Below are positions 28,718-37,581 of a stretch of 64,000 bases of DNA, piece by piece. Below the pieces are notes generated by a model that saw nothing but the letters and a program-made list of their open reading frames with translations, was not told the DNA's origin and made no database searches. Within the stretch, counting starts at the first letter, position 1, and every line of letters begins with the position of its first letter. This DNA is from an uncultured Eisenbergiella sp. (GTDB lineage Bacteria > Bacillota > Clostridia > Lachnospirales > Lachnospiraceae), in the NCBI GenBank assembly GCA_947627215.1, contig CANQVD010000008.1, positions 55,277-119,276 on the forward strand, given 5' to 3'. The position numbers and the translations under genes are program-made.

Positions 28718-30316
28718 ATGGACGAAGAACGAAAGAAAGAGGTCGCCCGGGAACTGGCGGAAGAGAACACAAGGCCTTTGATTGAATCTGAGCAAAACCC
28801 AAAAGACACATTGCTGCCAGTGGAGAAATCTGGTGAAAGAACGGCACAGTCCATAAGAAACGTGCAATCCGGAAAGAAAAAGCTGGGCATTCTGGCTGTA
28901 ATCGTTGTTGTTCTGGCTGCACTTGCTGTCGGCTTTGGCATCTATAACAAGCCGGAGAACCGCCTGACAAGACAACTGGACCTGGGCGAACGGTATCTGG
29001 AAGAACAGAACTATGCGGAGGCTGTTTTGGCGTTTGAAAAGGCGATTCAGATTGATGAACGATGCATGGCTGCGTATGTAAACGGGATCGAGGCATATCA
29101 GCATCTGGACGAGCCGGAGAATCTATTGGCTTTTTATGGAAAGGCTTTAGGGATTGCCCGTTCGTTGGAGGGAGAGTCTCTGGCTGTTAATTTGGATGCA
29201 GTAGTTTCGATCTATCTGGCGGCGGAGGATGTCTTTACGGATAGAGAAGCCCTGATCGTGATCTGGGAAGAAGGATATGAAAAGAGCGGACAGGACAGAC
29301 GGGTTCGGAATGGTCTCGTAAGTGTATATCTAACACGGGCGGAGGAGCGTGCTTTTGGCGATGCATATGAAGAAAGCCTACAGGATTATGACCGCATGTT
29401 GGAACTGGATGGACATAATGAGACGGTACTGGAGAGCCTTTCCGGAAGTCTTAAGTCTTATCTGACCGTTTTAATGCAAGAAGATAATGTTGAACGAATC
29501 ATGGAACTGAAGGAGAAATATGCTTCGGTACTGCCGGATTTTGATTTCGAGATTTATCTGAGTGATTTAGTATTAACCAGTATTAATTGGTATGATGCTG
29601 ACGGTACAAGAGCAGAATTTATATTTGATACGGAGTTAATAAATAAACATGGTGGTTCGGATATTAATCGGAAAGTGATCAATAACTGGGACTTTGATGC
29701 CTGGTCCAGTATGTGTAGATCATGGGGACCTTTTAGTTGTCAAAGAAACGGAGAAATATACTTAAAGGAATTGATAGAATATGATTCAGAAGGGGAAAGA
29801 GAGAGTTGGGGAAGTGGGACGATCGGCTGTGATGAAAACGGTCGAGCATTGTACTTTTGGACGGACGATGGTTATTATGCTATATCCCCGAAAACGAACG
29901 TATATGATGAAAATGGGAATTTAATTGCAACGTCTGATGGGTATAGTTATATTTATGACGATGATAATAATTTGATGCAGTGGCATAATTCTTCCAGTTT
30001 ATCCCTATATTCAGACTACTGGGGTGAATACACCTATGATGACATGGATAATCTTCTTTCTTATATAGAATATATTATTTATAAGAATAATACTTCTTGG
30101 ACAAGCCGCCAAAGTATGGGATATGACAGCAATGGTTATATTTCTCATCGGATTTATACGGATGAACAGGGGTATGATTGTAGCGAAAGATATGAAAATG
30201 AATATGACGATATGGGCATCTTAAGAAAACGAAAAGTGTATTTCGAGTTCGAGGATGGAAGTGATATGTATGTAGGAGAATATGAGTTTACATATTTGAA
30301 TACTGCATTTGAATGA
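28718..30316 (+). CDS. Membrane-anchored TPR protein, paralog 5, with YD-like C-terminus
   Basis: Same TM/TPR core. C-terminus contains YDENGNLIATSDGYSYIYDDDNNL, YDDMDNLLSYIEYI, YDSNGYISHRIYTDE. Confidence 0.87.
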   Translation: MDEERKKEVARELAEENTRPLIESEQNPKDTLLPVEKSGERTAQSIRNVQSGKKKLGILAVIVVVLAALAVGFGIYNKPENRLTRQLDLGERYLEEQNYAEAVLAFEKAIQIDERCMAAYVNGIEAYQHLDEPENLLAFYGKALGIARSLEGESLAVNLDAVVSIYLAAEDVFTDREALIVIWEEGYEKSGQDRRVRNGLVSVYLTRAEERAFGDAYEESLQDYDRMLELDGHNETVLESLSGSLKSYLTVLMQEDNVERIMELKEKYASVLPDFDFEIYLSDLVLTSINWYDADGTRAEFIFDTELINKHGGSDINRKVINNWDFDAWSSMCRSWGPFSCQRNGEIYLKELIEYDSEGERESWGSGTIGCDENGRALYFWTDDGYYAISPKTNVYDENGNLIATSDGYSYIYDDDNNLMQWHNSSSLSLYSDYWGEYTYDDMDNLLSYIEYIIYKNNTSWTSRQSMGYDSNGYISHRIYTDEQGYDCSERYENEYDDMGILRKRKVYFEFEDGSDMYVGEYEFTYLNTAFE

Positions 30317-30421
30317 TAGTTTATGATGAAGACTTCTACTTAATGTATAAAAGTATTGATGGAGAGATCAAATATCAATTTACTTAGGAAAAGAGCGAGC
30401 TACTAATCTGCGCAGGGAGAA

Positions 30422-31996
30422 ATGAGTAAGGAAGAGATGAATAAAAAACATAAGCCAGAAATAGGTCAAGAAATAAAGACAAAGAACATAAAACCTTTGA
30501 CGGGAACAGAACAGATTGAGGAGACCGTTGAAAAGAAACCTTTTGGGAAGAAAAAGGTGGGCGTTTTGGCCGCAATCGCTGTTGTACTGGTTGCGTTGGT
30601 CATCAGCCTTGGCATCTATAATAAGCCAGAAAACCGCCTGGCAAGACAGTTGAATCTGGGCAATCGGTACTTGGAAGAACAGAATTATGCGGAAGCGGCT
30701 CTGGCATTTGAGAAAGCTATTCAGATTGATGAACGGTGCATGATTGCGTATGTAAACGGGATTGAAGCGTACCGGCATCTGGACGAGCCGGAAAATTTGC
30801 TGGCTTTTTATGAAAGGGCGGTGGGGTTTGCTCGCTCTCTGGAAGGCGAAACGCTGGCTGCGGGTCTTGACGCAATAGTGTCGGTCTATCTGGCAGCAGA
30901 GGATGTTTATACGGATAGAGAAACTCTGATCACACTCTGGGAAGAGGGTTATGAAAAATGCGGACAGGACAACAGGATTCGGGACAGACTCGTGAGCGTC
31001 TATCTGGCACGAGCGCAGGAATGTGCTTCTGACAGGGCTTATGAAGAAAGTTTGCAGGATTATGATCGTCTGCTGGAGTTGGATGGTCAGAATGGTGTGG
31101 TACTGGAGAGCCTGACTGGAAGGTTGAAGTCTTATCTGGATGTTCTGCTGGAAGGAGAAAATCTTGACCGGGTCAGGGAATTGGAGGAGAAATATGCACC
31201 GTTTTTGCCAGATTACGATTTTGAATTTTATATAAAAGAAATTGGAGAAAAGATTTTTAAAGTCAAGTTGGAGGAATATAGGGACTTAATGCAAATATGT
31301 TTCCATATACATTTAATTTTCGGACCTGGGGATTCTTCCTTTTTGACATATGAAGAAAAAGAAAAGGCATATAGGCCAATAGCTGAAAGTTTAAAGGGTT
31401 ACATAAGGGTTTTATCAGTATTTCAAAATATATCGGAACAGGCAAATGAATTGGCGAATCAAAGAGATACACTTATAATAGATGATTATATGTGTCTATT
31501 GCTTGCATATGATTATTTGGTTAATATTTATTTACAACTGAATGAAATGGAGGAATGTCTCTATTATAGAAGTCAATATTTAACATTAAGGGGAAGCGAT
31601 TATAAGAGTGGACCTGTCACATACGATCAATATGGAAGAACAGTCCGTGAACAACGTGAACTATTTGATGGAGGGACTTCGATTTTAATATATGAATATA
31701 ATGAAAAAAATCAATTAATAGAAAGCGAGCGTACTGACTCCACTGGTGATGCTTGGTTCGCGAAATGTACGTATTTTTCTGATGGGCGGATTAGTGAGGA
31801 AACAAGTAAATCCACAGGTGGTGTGACTTACATAAAATATAGTTATCCTGAAGAAGGGGTAGTAATTGTTACAGGGACGATTAAGAATAAAACTGGTGAT
31901 AGTACATATATACAAAAGCAGAAGTTTGATCAATATGGAGTGATGATTGAATATGAAGATATAGTGCCATTCCATATCATAGAAGGGAGCAACTGA
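30422..31996 (+). CDS. Membrane-anchored TPR protein, paralog 6, with YD-like C-terminus
   Basis: Same TM/TPR core. C-terminus YDQYGRTVREQRELFDGGTSILIYEYNEKNQLIESERTDSTGDAW...FDQYGVMIEYED. Confidence 0.87.
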   Translation: MSKEEMNKKHKPEIGQEIKTKNIKPLTGTEQIEETVEKKPFGKKKVGVLAAIAVVLVALVISLGIYNKPENRLARQLNLGNRYLEEQNYAEAALAFEKAIQIDERCMIAYVNGIEAYRHLDEPENLLAFYERAVGFARSLEGETLAAGLDAIVSVYLAAEDVYTDRETLITLWEEGYEKCGQDNRIRDRLVSVYLARAQECASDRAYEESLQDYDRLLELDGQNGVVLESLTGRLKSYLDVLLEGENLDRVRELEEKYAPFLPDYDFEFYIKEIGEKIFKVKLEEYRDLMQICFHIHLIFGPGDSSFLTYEEKEKAYRPIAESLKGYIRVLSVFQNISEQANELANQRDTLIIDDYMCLLLAYDYLVNIYLQLNEMEECLYYRSQYLTLRGSDYKSGPVTYDQYGRTVREQRELFDGGTSILIYEYNEKNQLIESERTDSTGDAWFAKCTYFSDGRISEETSKSTGGVTYIKYSYPEEGVVIVTGTIKNKTGDSTYIQKQKFDQYGVMIEYEDIVPFHIIEGSN

Positions 31997-32344
31997 ATCG
32001 TAAAGTTTTTGGTTCCCCACCAGGGAATTTGCTGATAGATGCTATCTGCTACTTATTGTAATGAAACACATAGACTTCATAGAAAATCATTACATAGAAC
32101 CAAAGAAGTTCAGTAAAAAGGTGAACCGCATCTCGGCAATTAAAGCAGGGGTGACGCCAATTCACATAGGGTCTGAAACGCTGTCTTGTCAACAGTGATT
32201 CATATGGCAATGGTGCAAACAGTGAGAAAGCTATTTCGCCTTCATTTAAAAAGGACTGCGATAGAATCCCAGGGTGTTATAGCGATTGGACTTTACGTTG
32301 CTTTTTTGGGCAGAGACAATCGAAACGAGACAAGGAGAATGAAA

Positions 32345-32878
32345 ATGAGCGCTGCTGAAAATATCAGAGAAATAAGTGTCCATTTGTGTGATGCGTTGCA
32401 GCAAATCATTGAAAAGCGTGATATGCGTTATAGTGCGGTCAGAAGCGAGTCCTCTATTGATTTGGAATATATTACTTTATTGACGAACGATATTCTGGCG
32501 AAATATGATGAGTGTAGTTTACTATTTGATAAACTTCTACCTCCTTTTAAGACTCCGCAGAGCGGCGAATGGGAGTATTATCAGATGTTCAGAGGGATCG
32601 TTTCGGTTGAACACGATTTCTGCCGTATGGTTGAAGAAATCAAAGAAAAGGTCGAAGATATTGTACCTCTTTGGGAAACAGAAACTGGGAATCTGAATGA
32701 GACTGCGCAAGCACTCACACAAATGAAGAGAATATGCAGAGAGGAGTATGAGAGAAATCAAAATTATCTGAAAACAATGGTGGAAATGGCAAGGGAGATA
32801 CGCGAATGTTATATGGAAGTCGTTTATGCCCCTCCGGATGTAATGGGCATTCTTTCTGGTGATGTATTGATAGATTAA
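32345..32878 (+). CDS. Hypothetical helical protein (~177 aa)
   Basis: In-frame ATG 32345 with RBS caaggag. MSAAENIREISVHLCDALQQIIEKRD..., no recognised family. Confidence 0.6.
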   Translation: MSAAENIREISVHLCDALQQIIEKRDMRYSAVRSESSIDLEYITLLTNDILAKYDECSLLFDKLLPPFKTPQSGEWEYYQMFRGIVSVEHDFCRMVEEIKEKVEDIVPLWETETGNLNETAQALTQMKRICREEYERNQNYLKTMVEMAREIRECYMEVVYAPPDVMGILSGDVLID

Positions 32879-32910
32879 CTGTTCGACGATTCTGACATTT
32901 TAAAGTAAAA

Positions 32911-33966
32911 ATGGACAGAAAAGAAAAGGCTGAACGGATTATGAGAACGGGAAATGATGTATATAAACTGCGAACCTGTGTATGGGAGCTCACTTTAAAG
33001 TGCTGTTTTTCCTGTCAGTATTGCGGATCAAGTGCCGGAAAAGAAAGGGAGAATGAGCTTTCAACGGAAGAATGCATGGATATCGTCGAACAGTTGTCCG
33101 GTTTGGGATGCCGACGGGTGTCTTTGATCGGAGGGGAAGTGTTTATGCGCGAGGATTGGGCACAGATCGCTGGAGAGCTGACATCGCGTGGAATCCGCGT
33201 GTCTATCGTGTCGAACGGATATTTACTGAGGGAACAGCAGGCAAATGTTCTGAAAGAGATCGGAATAGAATCGGTCGGGATATCTCTGGACGGACCGGCC
33301 CTGATTCATGACGCTTACCGTCGGAACGGCAGTTTTGAGAGCGCGGATCGGGCGATCGGTCTGCTGGTCGGAAAGGGAATTCCTGTTTCGGTGATCACGA
33401 CATTGCATAGCGGGAACATTCGGTATCTGGATGAATTGTATGATTTTTTGCAGGATAAGAATATTTTCGCATGGCAGCTTCAGGCGTGTGCGCCGATGGG
33501 TAAAACCGTAAAAGCAGGAGTGAACTGGAAATTTGCTTTCAGCGAAGCGATACGTTTTGTAGAGCGGCATGCTTTTGAAGCTCCGTTTCTTTTAGGCATC
33601 GCGGATAATATTGGTTACTATACGGAGAGCGAAGGGTATCTGAGGGGAAATCTGAGCGGCGGCGCCATATTCTTGGGGTGCCGGGCGGGTTTGACGTCTG
33701 TTGGGATTGACAGTGTGGGGAACGTTCGGGGCTGTGAGGCAATGCAGGACGACTGCTTTATTGAGGGGAATCTGCGTGAACAGAGACTGGGGGATATATG
33801 GAACCGTGAGGATGCATTCTCATACAACAGAAAATTTCACACCGATATGCTGCAGGGGAATTGTGCCTCATGCTCACACGGCAGTAAATGCGCGGGAGGA
33901 TGCCGGGCTTATAATTATTTTGCTGCGGGGAATTTATACCAGAACATCATGTGTGCAAAGAATTAA
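32911..33966 (+). CDS. Radical SAM/SPASM domain protein
   Basis: CCFSCQYC (CxxxCxxC), GGEVFMRED, and SPASM-type Cys cluster CASCSHGSKCAGGCRAYN...C. Confidence 0.9.
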   Translation: MDRKEKAERIMRTGNDVYKLRTCVWELTLKCCFSCQYCGSSAGKERENELSTEECMDIVEQLSGLGCRRVSLIGGEVFMREDWAQIAGELTSRGIRVSIVSNGYLLREQQANVLKEIGIESVGISLDGPALIHDAYRRNGSFESADRAIGLLVGKGIPVSVITTLHSGNIRYLDELYDFLQDKNIFAWQLQACAPMGKTVKAGVNWKFAFSEAIRFVERHAFEAPFLLGIADNIGYYTESEGYLRGNLSGGAIFLGCRAGLTSVGIDSVGNVRGCEAMQDDCFIEGNLREQRLGDIWNREDAFSYNRKFHTDMLQGNCASCSHGSKCAGGCRAYNYFAAGNLYQNIMCAKN

Positions 33967-34023
33967 GCAATAGCTGCTGATTAAAAAGCAGGAGGATAAG
34001 TATTATTGGGAGGGAGAAATAGA

Positions 34024-34329
34024 ATGGTTATAAGGGATATGCAATGATACGAGGAATGTTACGCTGCATCCGAGCAAAAAGAGACGATCAGCTTATCACA
34101 TCTTCCTTTTGAGAACGGATATTATATTACCGAGAAGAGGATTATCCTTAAGGTTATAGTTCCTAATATCTATCGCCTTGAAACGGATGGTTGGGTGAGA
34201 GCACAAAATTATATTGATCTTTGGTATGACAGTATGACAGATTTCTCGGATATTCCATTAGGCATATCTCAACGGCTTAAATTGGATGATTATAAAATTG
34301 CCTGTGACTGCACCGGAGACGCTGTATAA
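34024..34329 (+). pseudogene. ORF interrupted by a single in-frame TGA at codon 8
   Basis: ATG 34024 after ggagggagaaat: MVIRDMQ*YEECYAASEQKETISLSHLPFENGYYITEKRIILKVIVPNIYRLETDGWVRAQNYIDLWYDSMTDFSDIPLGISQRLKLDDYKIACDCTGDAV*. The frame is open apart from the TGA at 34045-34047. Confidence 0.5.
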
Positions 34330-34346
34330 TAGAAAGGTATCGCACC

Positions 34347-34775
34347 ATGATTTACTCTGAACTGACTAAGAAAGCGATGAAGCTTTCATTCGAAGCGCAT
34401 AAGGATCAGGTGGATAAAGGAGGTATTCCGTATATTTACCATCCGTTTCATCTTGCCGAGCAAATGAATACCGAGGAAACTGTAATTGTCGCGTTGCTTC
34501 ACGATGTGGTCGAGGACACAGCTTATTCACTTCAGGATATTGCTTCAATGGGGTTTCCGCAAAGTGTGATAGACGCTTTAAAATTATTGACACATGAAAA
34601 ATCGATACCGTATATGGACTACATTGCAGGAATCAGGGAGAATCCGATCGCCGCAGCAGTAAAGCTGGCAGATTTGCGGCATAACAGCGATATCACCCGC
34701 CTTGCGGTTGTTGATGATAAGGCTGTTAGACGGATTCAAAAATATAAAGACGCGATGGCTCTGTTGAGCGATTGA
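34347..34775 (+). CDS. HD-domain small alarmone hydrolase-like (RelA/SpoT hydrolase-like) protein
   Basis: KAMKLSFEAHKDQVDKGGIPYIYHPFHLA, VALLHDVVEDTAYS, VKLADLRHNSD match the MESH1/SAH-type HD hydrolase pattern. Confidence 0.85.
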   Translation: MIYSELTKKAMKLSFEAHKDQVDKGGIPYIYHPFHLAEQMNTEETVIVALLHDVVEDTAYSLQDIASMGFPQSVIDALKLLTHEKSIPYMDYIAGIRENPIAAAVKLADLRHNSDITRLAVVDDKAVRRIQKYKDAMALLSD

Positions 34776-34804
34776 ATAACCATTCATAGTAAAGGAATAA
34801 ATAC

Positions 34805-35104
34805 ATGGATAAACACAAACTGCAACAGGCAAGGGAACAGCATGAAAAATATTTTGCCCGGATGGAGGGGGATTTAGATCTGGCGGAAACCATGACCAGG
34901 CTGGGATTCTACGAAGACGCGCTTAATCTCTATGACTTTTTCCTAGAACATTATGGACGGGATGGAAGGCTGCTGTGGGATCTGTCTGAATGCCTGAAAT
35001 TGTATCGCGATAACCTGATCGAAAATGAGAATACTAAAAGGGCCAGAGAGTTGGAAGAAAAGTATGCCCCGGTGCTTTTGGAGATTAATGTCTCTCCATT
35101 GTGA
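34805..35104 (+). CDS. Truncated/minimal member of the TPR paralog family
   Basis: FYEDALNLYDFFLEHYGRDGRLLWDLSECLKLYRDNLIENENTKRARELEEKYAPVL aligns to the YEESLQDYDRLLELDGQNETVLESLTGSLKSYLDVLLEGENLDRVRELEEKYAP segment of paralog 6. Confidence 0.65.
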   Translation: MDKHKLQQAREQHEKYFARMEGDLDLAETMTRLGFYEDALNLYDFFLEHYGRDGRLLWDLSECLKLYRDNLIENENTKRARELEEKYAPVLLEINVSPL

Positions 35105-35193
35105 TCCATATGATAAAGGCTCAGACAATGAAAAAATGGTTTTGCCGCTGCTTGTGAGAACATCTGGCGGGGCGTTACGGAAGGGGAAGCGCA

Positions 35194-37554
35194 ATGAAAA
35201 AAGGCGATATTTTAGGCGGCATTTATGAGATCAGAGAACAGATCGGTCAGGGCGGAGGAGGAACGATCTACAAAGCGTGGCATAAGCGTCTTGGGAAAGA
35301 GGTTGTCCTGAAAAAAATACATTACAGTACATCCCACAATGAGGAGGAGAAGGAGATCCTCAAAAATCTGAAGCATTCCTATCTTCCGCAGGTGTTTGAT
35401 TTTCTGGATGTCGAGGACGGCGTTTTCACGGTCATAGACTATATACCAGGGCAGTCCTTGGAAAAAGTTTTGCAGGACCGTCAAAGGTGTTCTCAGAAGA
35501 GCGTTGTGAAGTATGCGATCCAGCTCTGTGAGGTGGTGGATTATCTGCACAGGCAGAAGCCTCCGATCATTCACGGGGATATTAAACCGGCCAATATCAT
35601 GCTGACGCCGGAGGACGATATCTGTCTGATCGATTTCAATATTTCCGGCGTACTGGACGGAAAGAGCATGGCAGTGCAGGGATATACGCCCGGGTATGCT
35701 TCGCCGGAGCAGACGGCGGCGGTGATCGCAGCGATTGAGGCGGAGGAAAAAAGAGCCGGGGAGAACACGACGGTTGTCAGCGGGAAGAAAACGGCAGAAG
35801 ACGGCGAGGCAACCGAAATTTTGCCGGAGAACCGTCAGAGGGATGACGAGGCGACCCTGCTTTTGCCTGAAAACCGTCAGACGGACGGCGATACGGCTCC
35901 GACCCTGCAGATGTTTCAAAACCGGATGAATGGTGACGCGGCTGAAGTGACGCATCATAACGGCGGAAGCGTACCGCGGCAGGAAGAGGATATTTCGCGT
36001 ACGGAACTGTCAGAGAAGACTGTGGCGCATAAGCGCGGTCCGGATACGGTTCGCGCGGGTATCCTGTCCCAGCCGGTCGACGCCCGTTCTGATATTTACA
36101 GTATTGCGGCGACCCTTTATCATCTCCTGACAGGGGTGATGCCGGACAGCGATCCGGAAAAGATCAAGAGTCCCTCGGAGCTGGACGACAGGATCGGAGA
36201 AGGTCTCAGCGTTGTTCTCATGAAAGCGCTGAGCAGGGATCCAAAGGATCGGTTTCAGACGGCAGGGGCTCTGCTCAGGGCTTTTCGTGAGGTGTATCGG
36301 TATGACAGAAAGTATAAGCGCCTGATCCTTCGTCAGGAGCTTACGCTCCTGGCGTTCGTTGCATGCGTGGGGCTCGGTATTTTGATGGTCTTTTTCGGAC
36401 GGAAAGAACGGGAGGCTGAGGAAGAGGAGGCGTATGTGCAGACGATCGCTCTGCTGGAGGATGCGATGGCAGAACGGGACAGCGGGAAGGTGGAAGCGCT
36501 CTATGAGGAGGCCAGCGGGATGAAGCCGGAACGGCTGGAGGCATACTTTCAGCGCGCGTATTACTTATATCAGAACAGGGATTATGAAATCTGCAGGGAT
36601 TTTATAGAGGGAACGATCCTCTCGGAGGCCGGATGGACGGATGATGCGCGCATGGCGGATGTATATTTCCTGCTGGCAAACTGTTATTTCGAACAGGAGC
36701 AGTACGATCGGGCGATCGTCGATTACAGGACGGCTATCCTGCGCAATGAGGAAAATCCGGAATACTACAGGGATTATGCGATCGCGCTGGTACGGGTGAA
36801 TAAGCTGGAAGAGGCAGAGACTGTTTTGCAGACTGCCAGGATGAAAGGAGTTTCCTCGGTGGATCTTTTATTGGTCGAGGGGGAACTGCAAAATGCCGGA
36901 GGGAAATATGAGGAGGCGGAAAACGCACTGAAGCGGTGTATTTCTGAAACGGATGACGATTATATCCGGATGAGGGCATATGTGATCTGCGACATGGTTT
37001 ACCGGAATATGAATGAAAAATACGCCGCCGTTTCCGAAGGAAACGGAGAAACTGACACGGAGTATCTGGAAAAGTCCCGGGCTCTCCTGGAAGAAGCCAG
37101 AACTAAGGTTGGGCTGGAATATCAGCTTTTGATCTACGAAAGGCTTGCCCAGACCTATATCGATCTGGATGAACTGACCGCGGATCATACATACGGGCAA
37201 AGCGCGGTTTCTGTCCTGCAGGATATCATTGCGCATGGGTGGGGCAGCTATATCACCTACAATAATATTTCGATCCTGTATCAGAAAATGGGAGATCTGG
37301 ATCAGGCGGGAACGGTCCTGCAGCAGATGGTGGGGCTTTATCCGGATAATTACAATACATATAAAAGACTTGCGTTCCTGGAAGTGGAAATACAAAAGCA
37401 AAAGGAAAATGGGCAGCGCAGGTATGATGATTTCCTGAAATATTATGAAACGGCGAAGGAGTTGTATGAAAAAGATCCGCCTGCAGGCGGCGATGCGGAA
37501 ATGCAGCTTTTGGACGGTCTGCGTCAGCAACTGACGGACGGCGGCTGGCTGTAG
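35194..37554 (+). CDS. Ser/Thr protein kinase with TxLLP-repeat insertion, TM and TPRs (kinase B)
   Basis: GQGGGGTIY, VVLKKI, HGDIKPANIM, DFN, DARSDIYSIAATL; TM LLAFVACVGLGILMVFFG; C-terminal TPRs. Same architecture as kinase A. Confidence 0.93.
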   Translation: MKKGDILGGIYEIREQIGQGGGGTIYKAWHKRLGKEVVLKKIHYSTSHNEEEKEILKNLKHSYLPQVFDFLDVEDGVFTVIDYIPGQSLEKVLQDRQRCSQKSVVKYAIQLCEVVDYLHRQKPPIIHGDIKPANIMLTPEDDICLIDFNISGVLDGKSMAVQGYTPGYASPEQTAAVIAAIEAEEKRAGENTTVVSGKKTAEDGEATEILPENRQRDDEATLLLPENRQTDGDTAPTLQMFQNRMNGDAAEVTHHNGGSVPRQEEDISRTELSEKTVAHKRGPDTVRAGILSQPVDARSDIYSIAATLYHLLTGVMPDSDPEKIKSPSELDDRIGEGLSVVLMKALSRDPKDRFQTAGALLRAFREVYRYDRKYKRLILRQELTLLAFVACVGLGILMVFFGRKEREAEEEEAYVQTIALLEDAMAERDSGKVEALYEEASGMKPERLEAYFQRAYYLYQNRDYEICRDFIEGTILSEAGWTDDARMADVYFLLANCYFEQEQYDRAIVDYRTAILRNEENPEYYRDYAIALVRVNKLEEAETVLQTARMKGVSSVDLLLVEGELQNAGGKYEEAENALKRCISETDDDYIRMRAYVICDMVYRNMNEKYAAVSEGNGETDTEYLEKSRALLEEARTKVGLEYQLLIYERLAQTYIDLDELTADHTYGQSAVSVLQDIIAHGWGSYITYNNISILYQKMGDLDQAGTVLQQMVGLYPDNYNTYKRLAFLEVEIQKQKENGQRRYDDFLKYYETAKELYEKDPPAGGDAEMQLLDGLRQQLTDGGWL

Positions 37555-37581
37555 GATCGAACGAAGAAAGGAAGCAGGAAA

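Noticed and set aside
32061-32198. 45-aa ORF MKHIDFIENHYIEPKKFSKKVNRISAIKAGVTPIHIGSETLSCQQ
   Set aside because: Short, no clear RBS and no recognised family. May be a remnant, but there is not enough support to call it.
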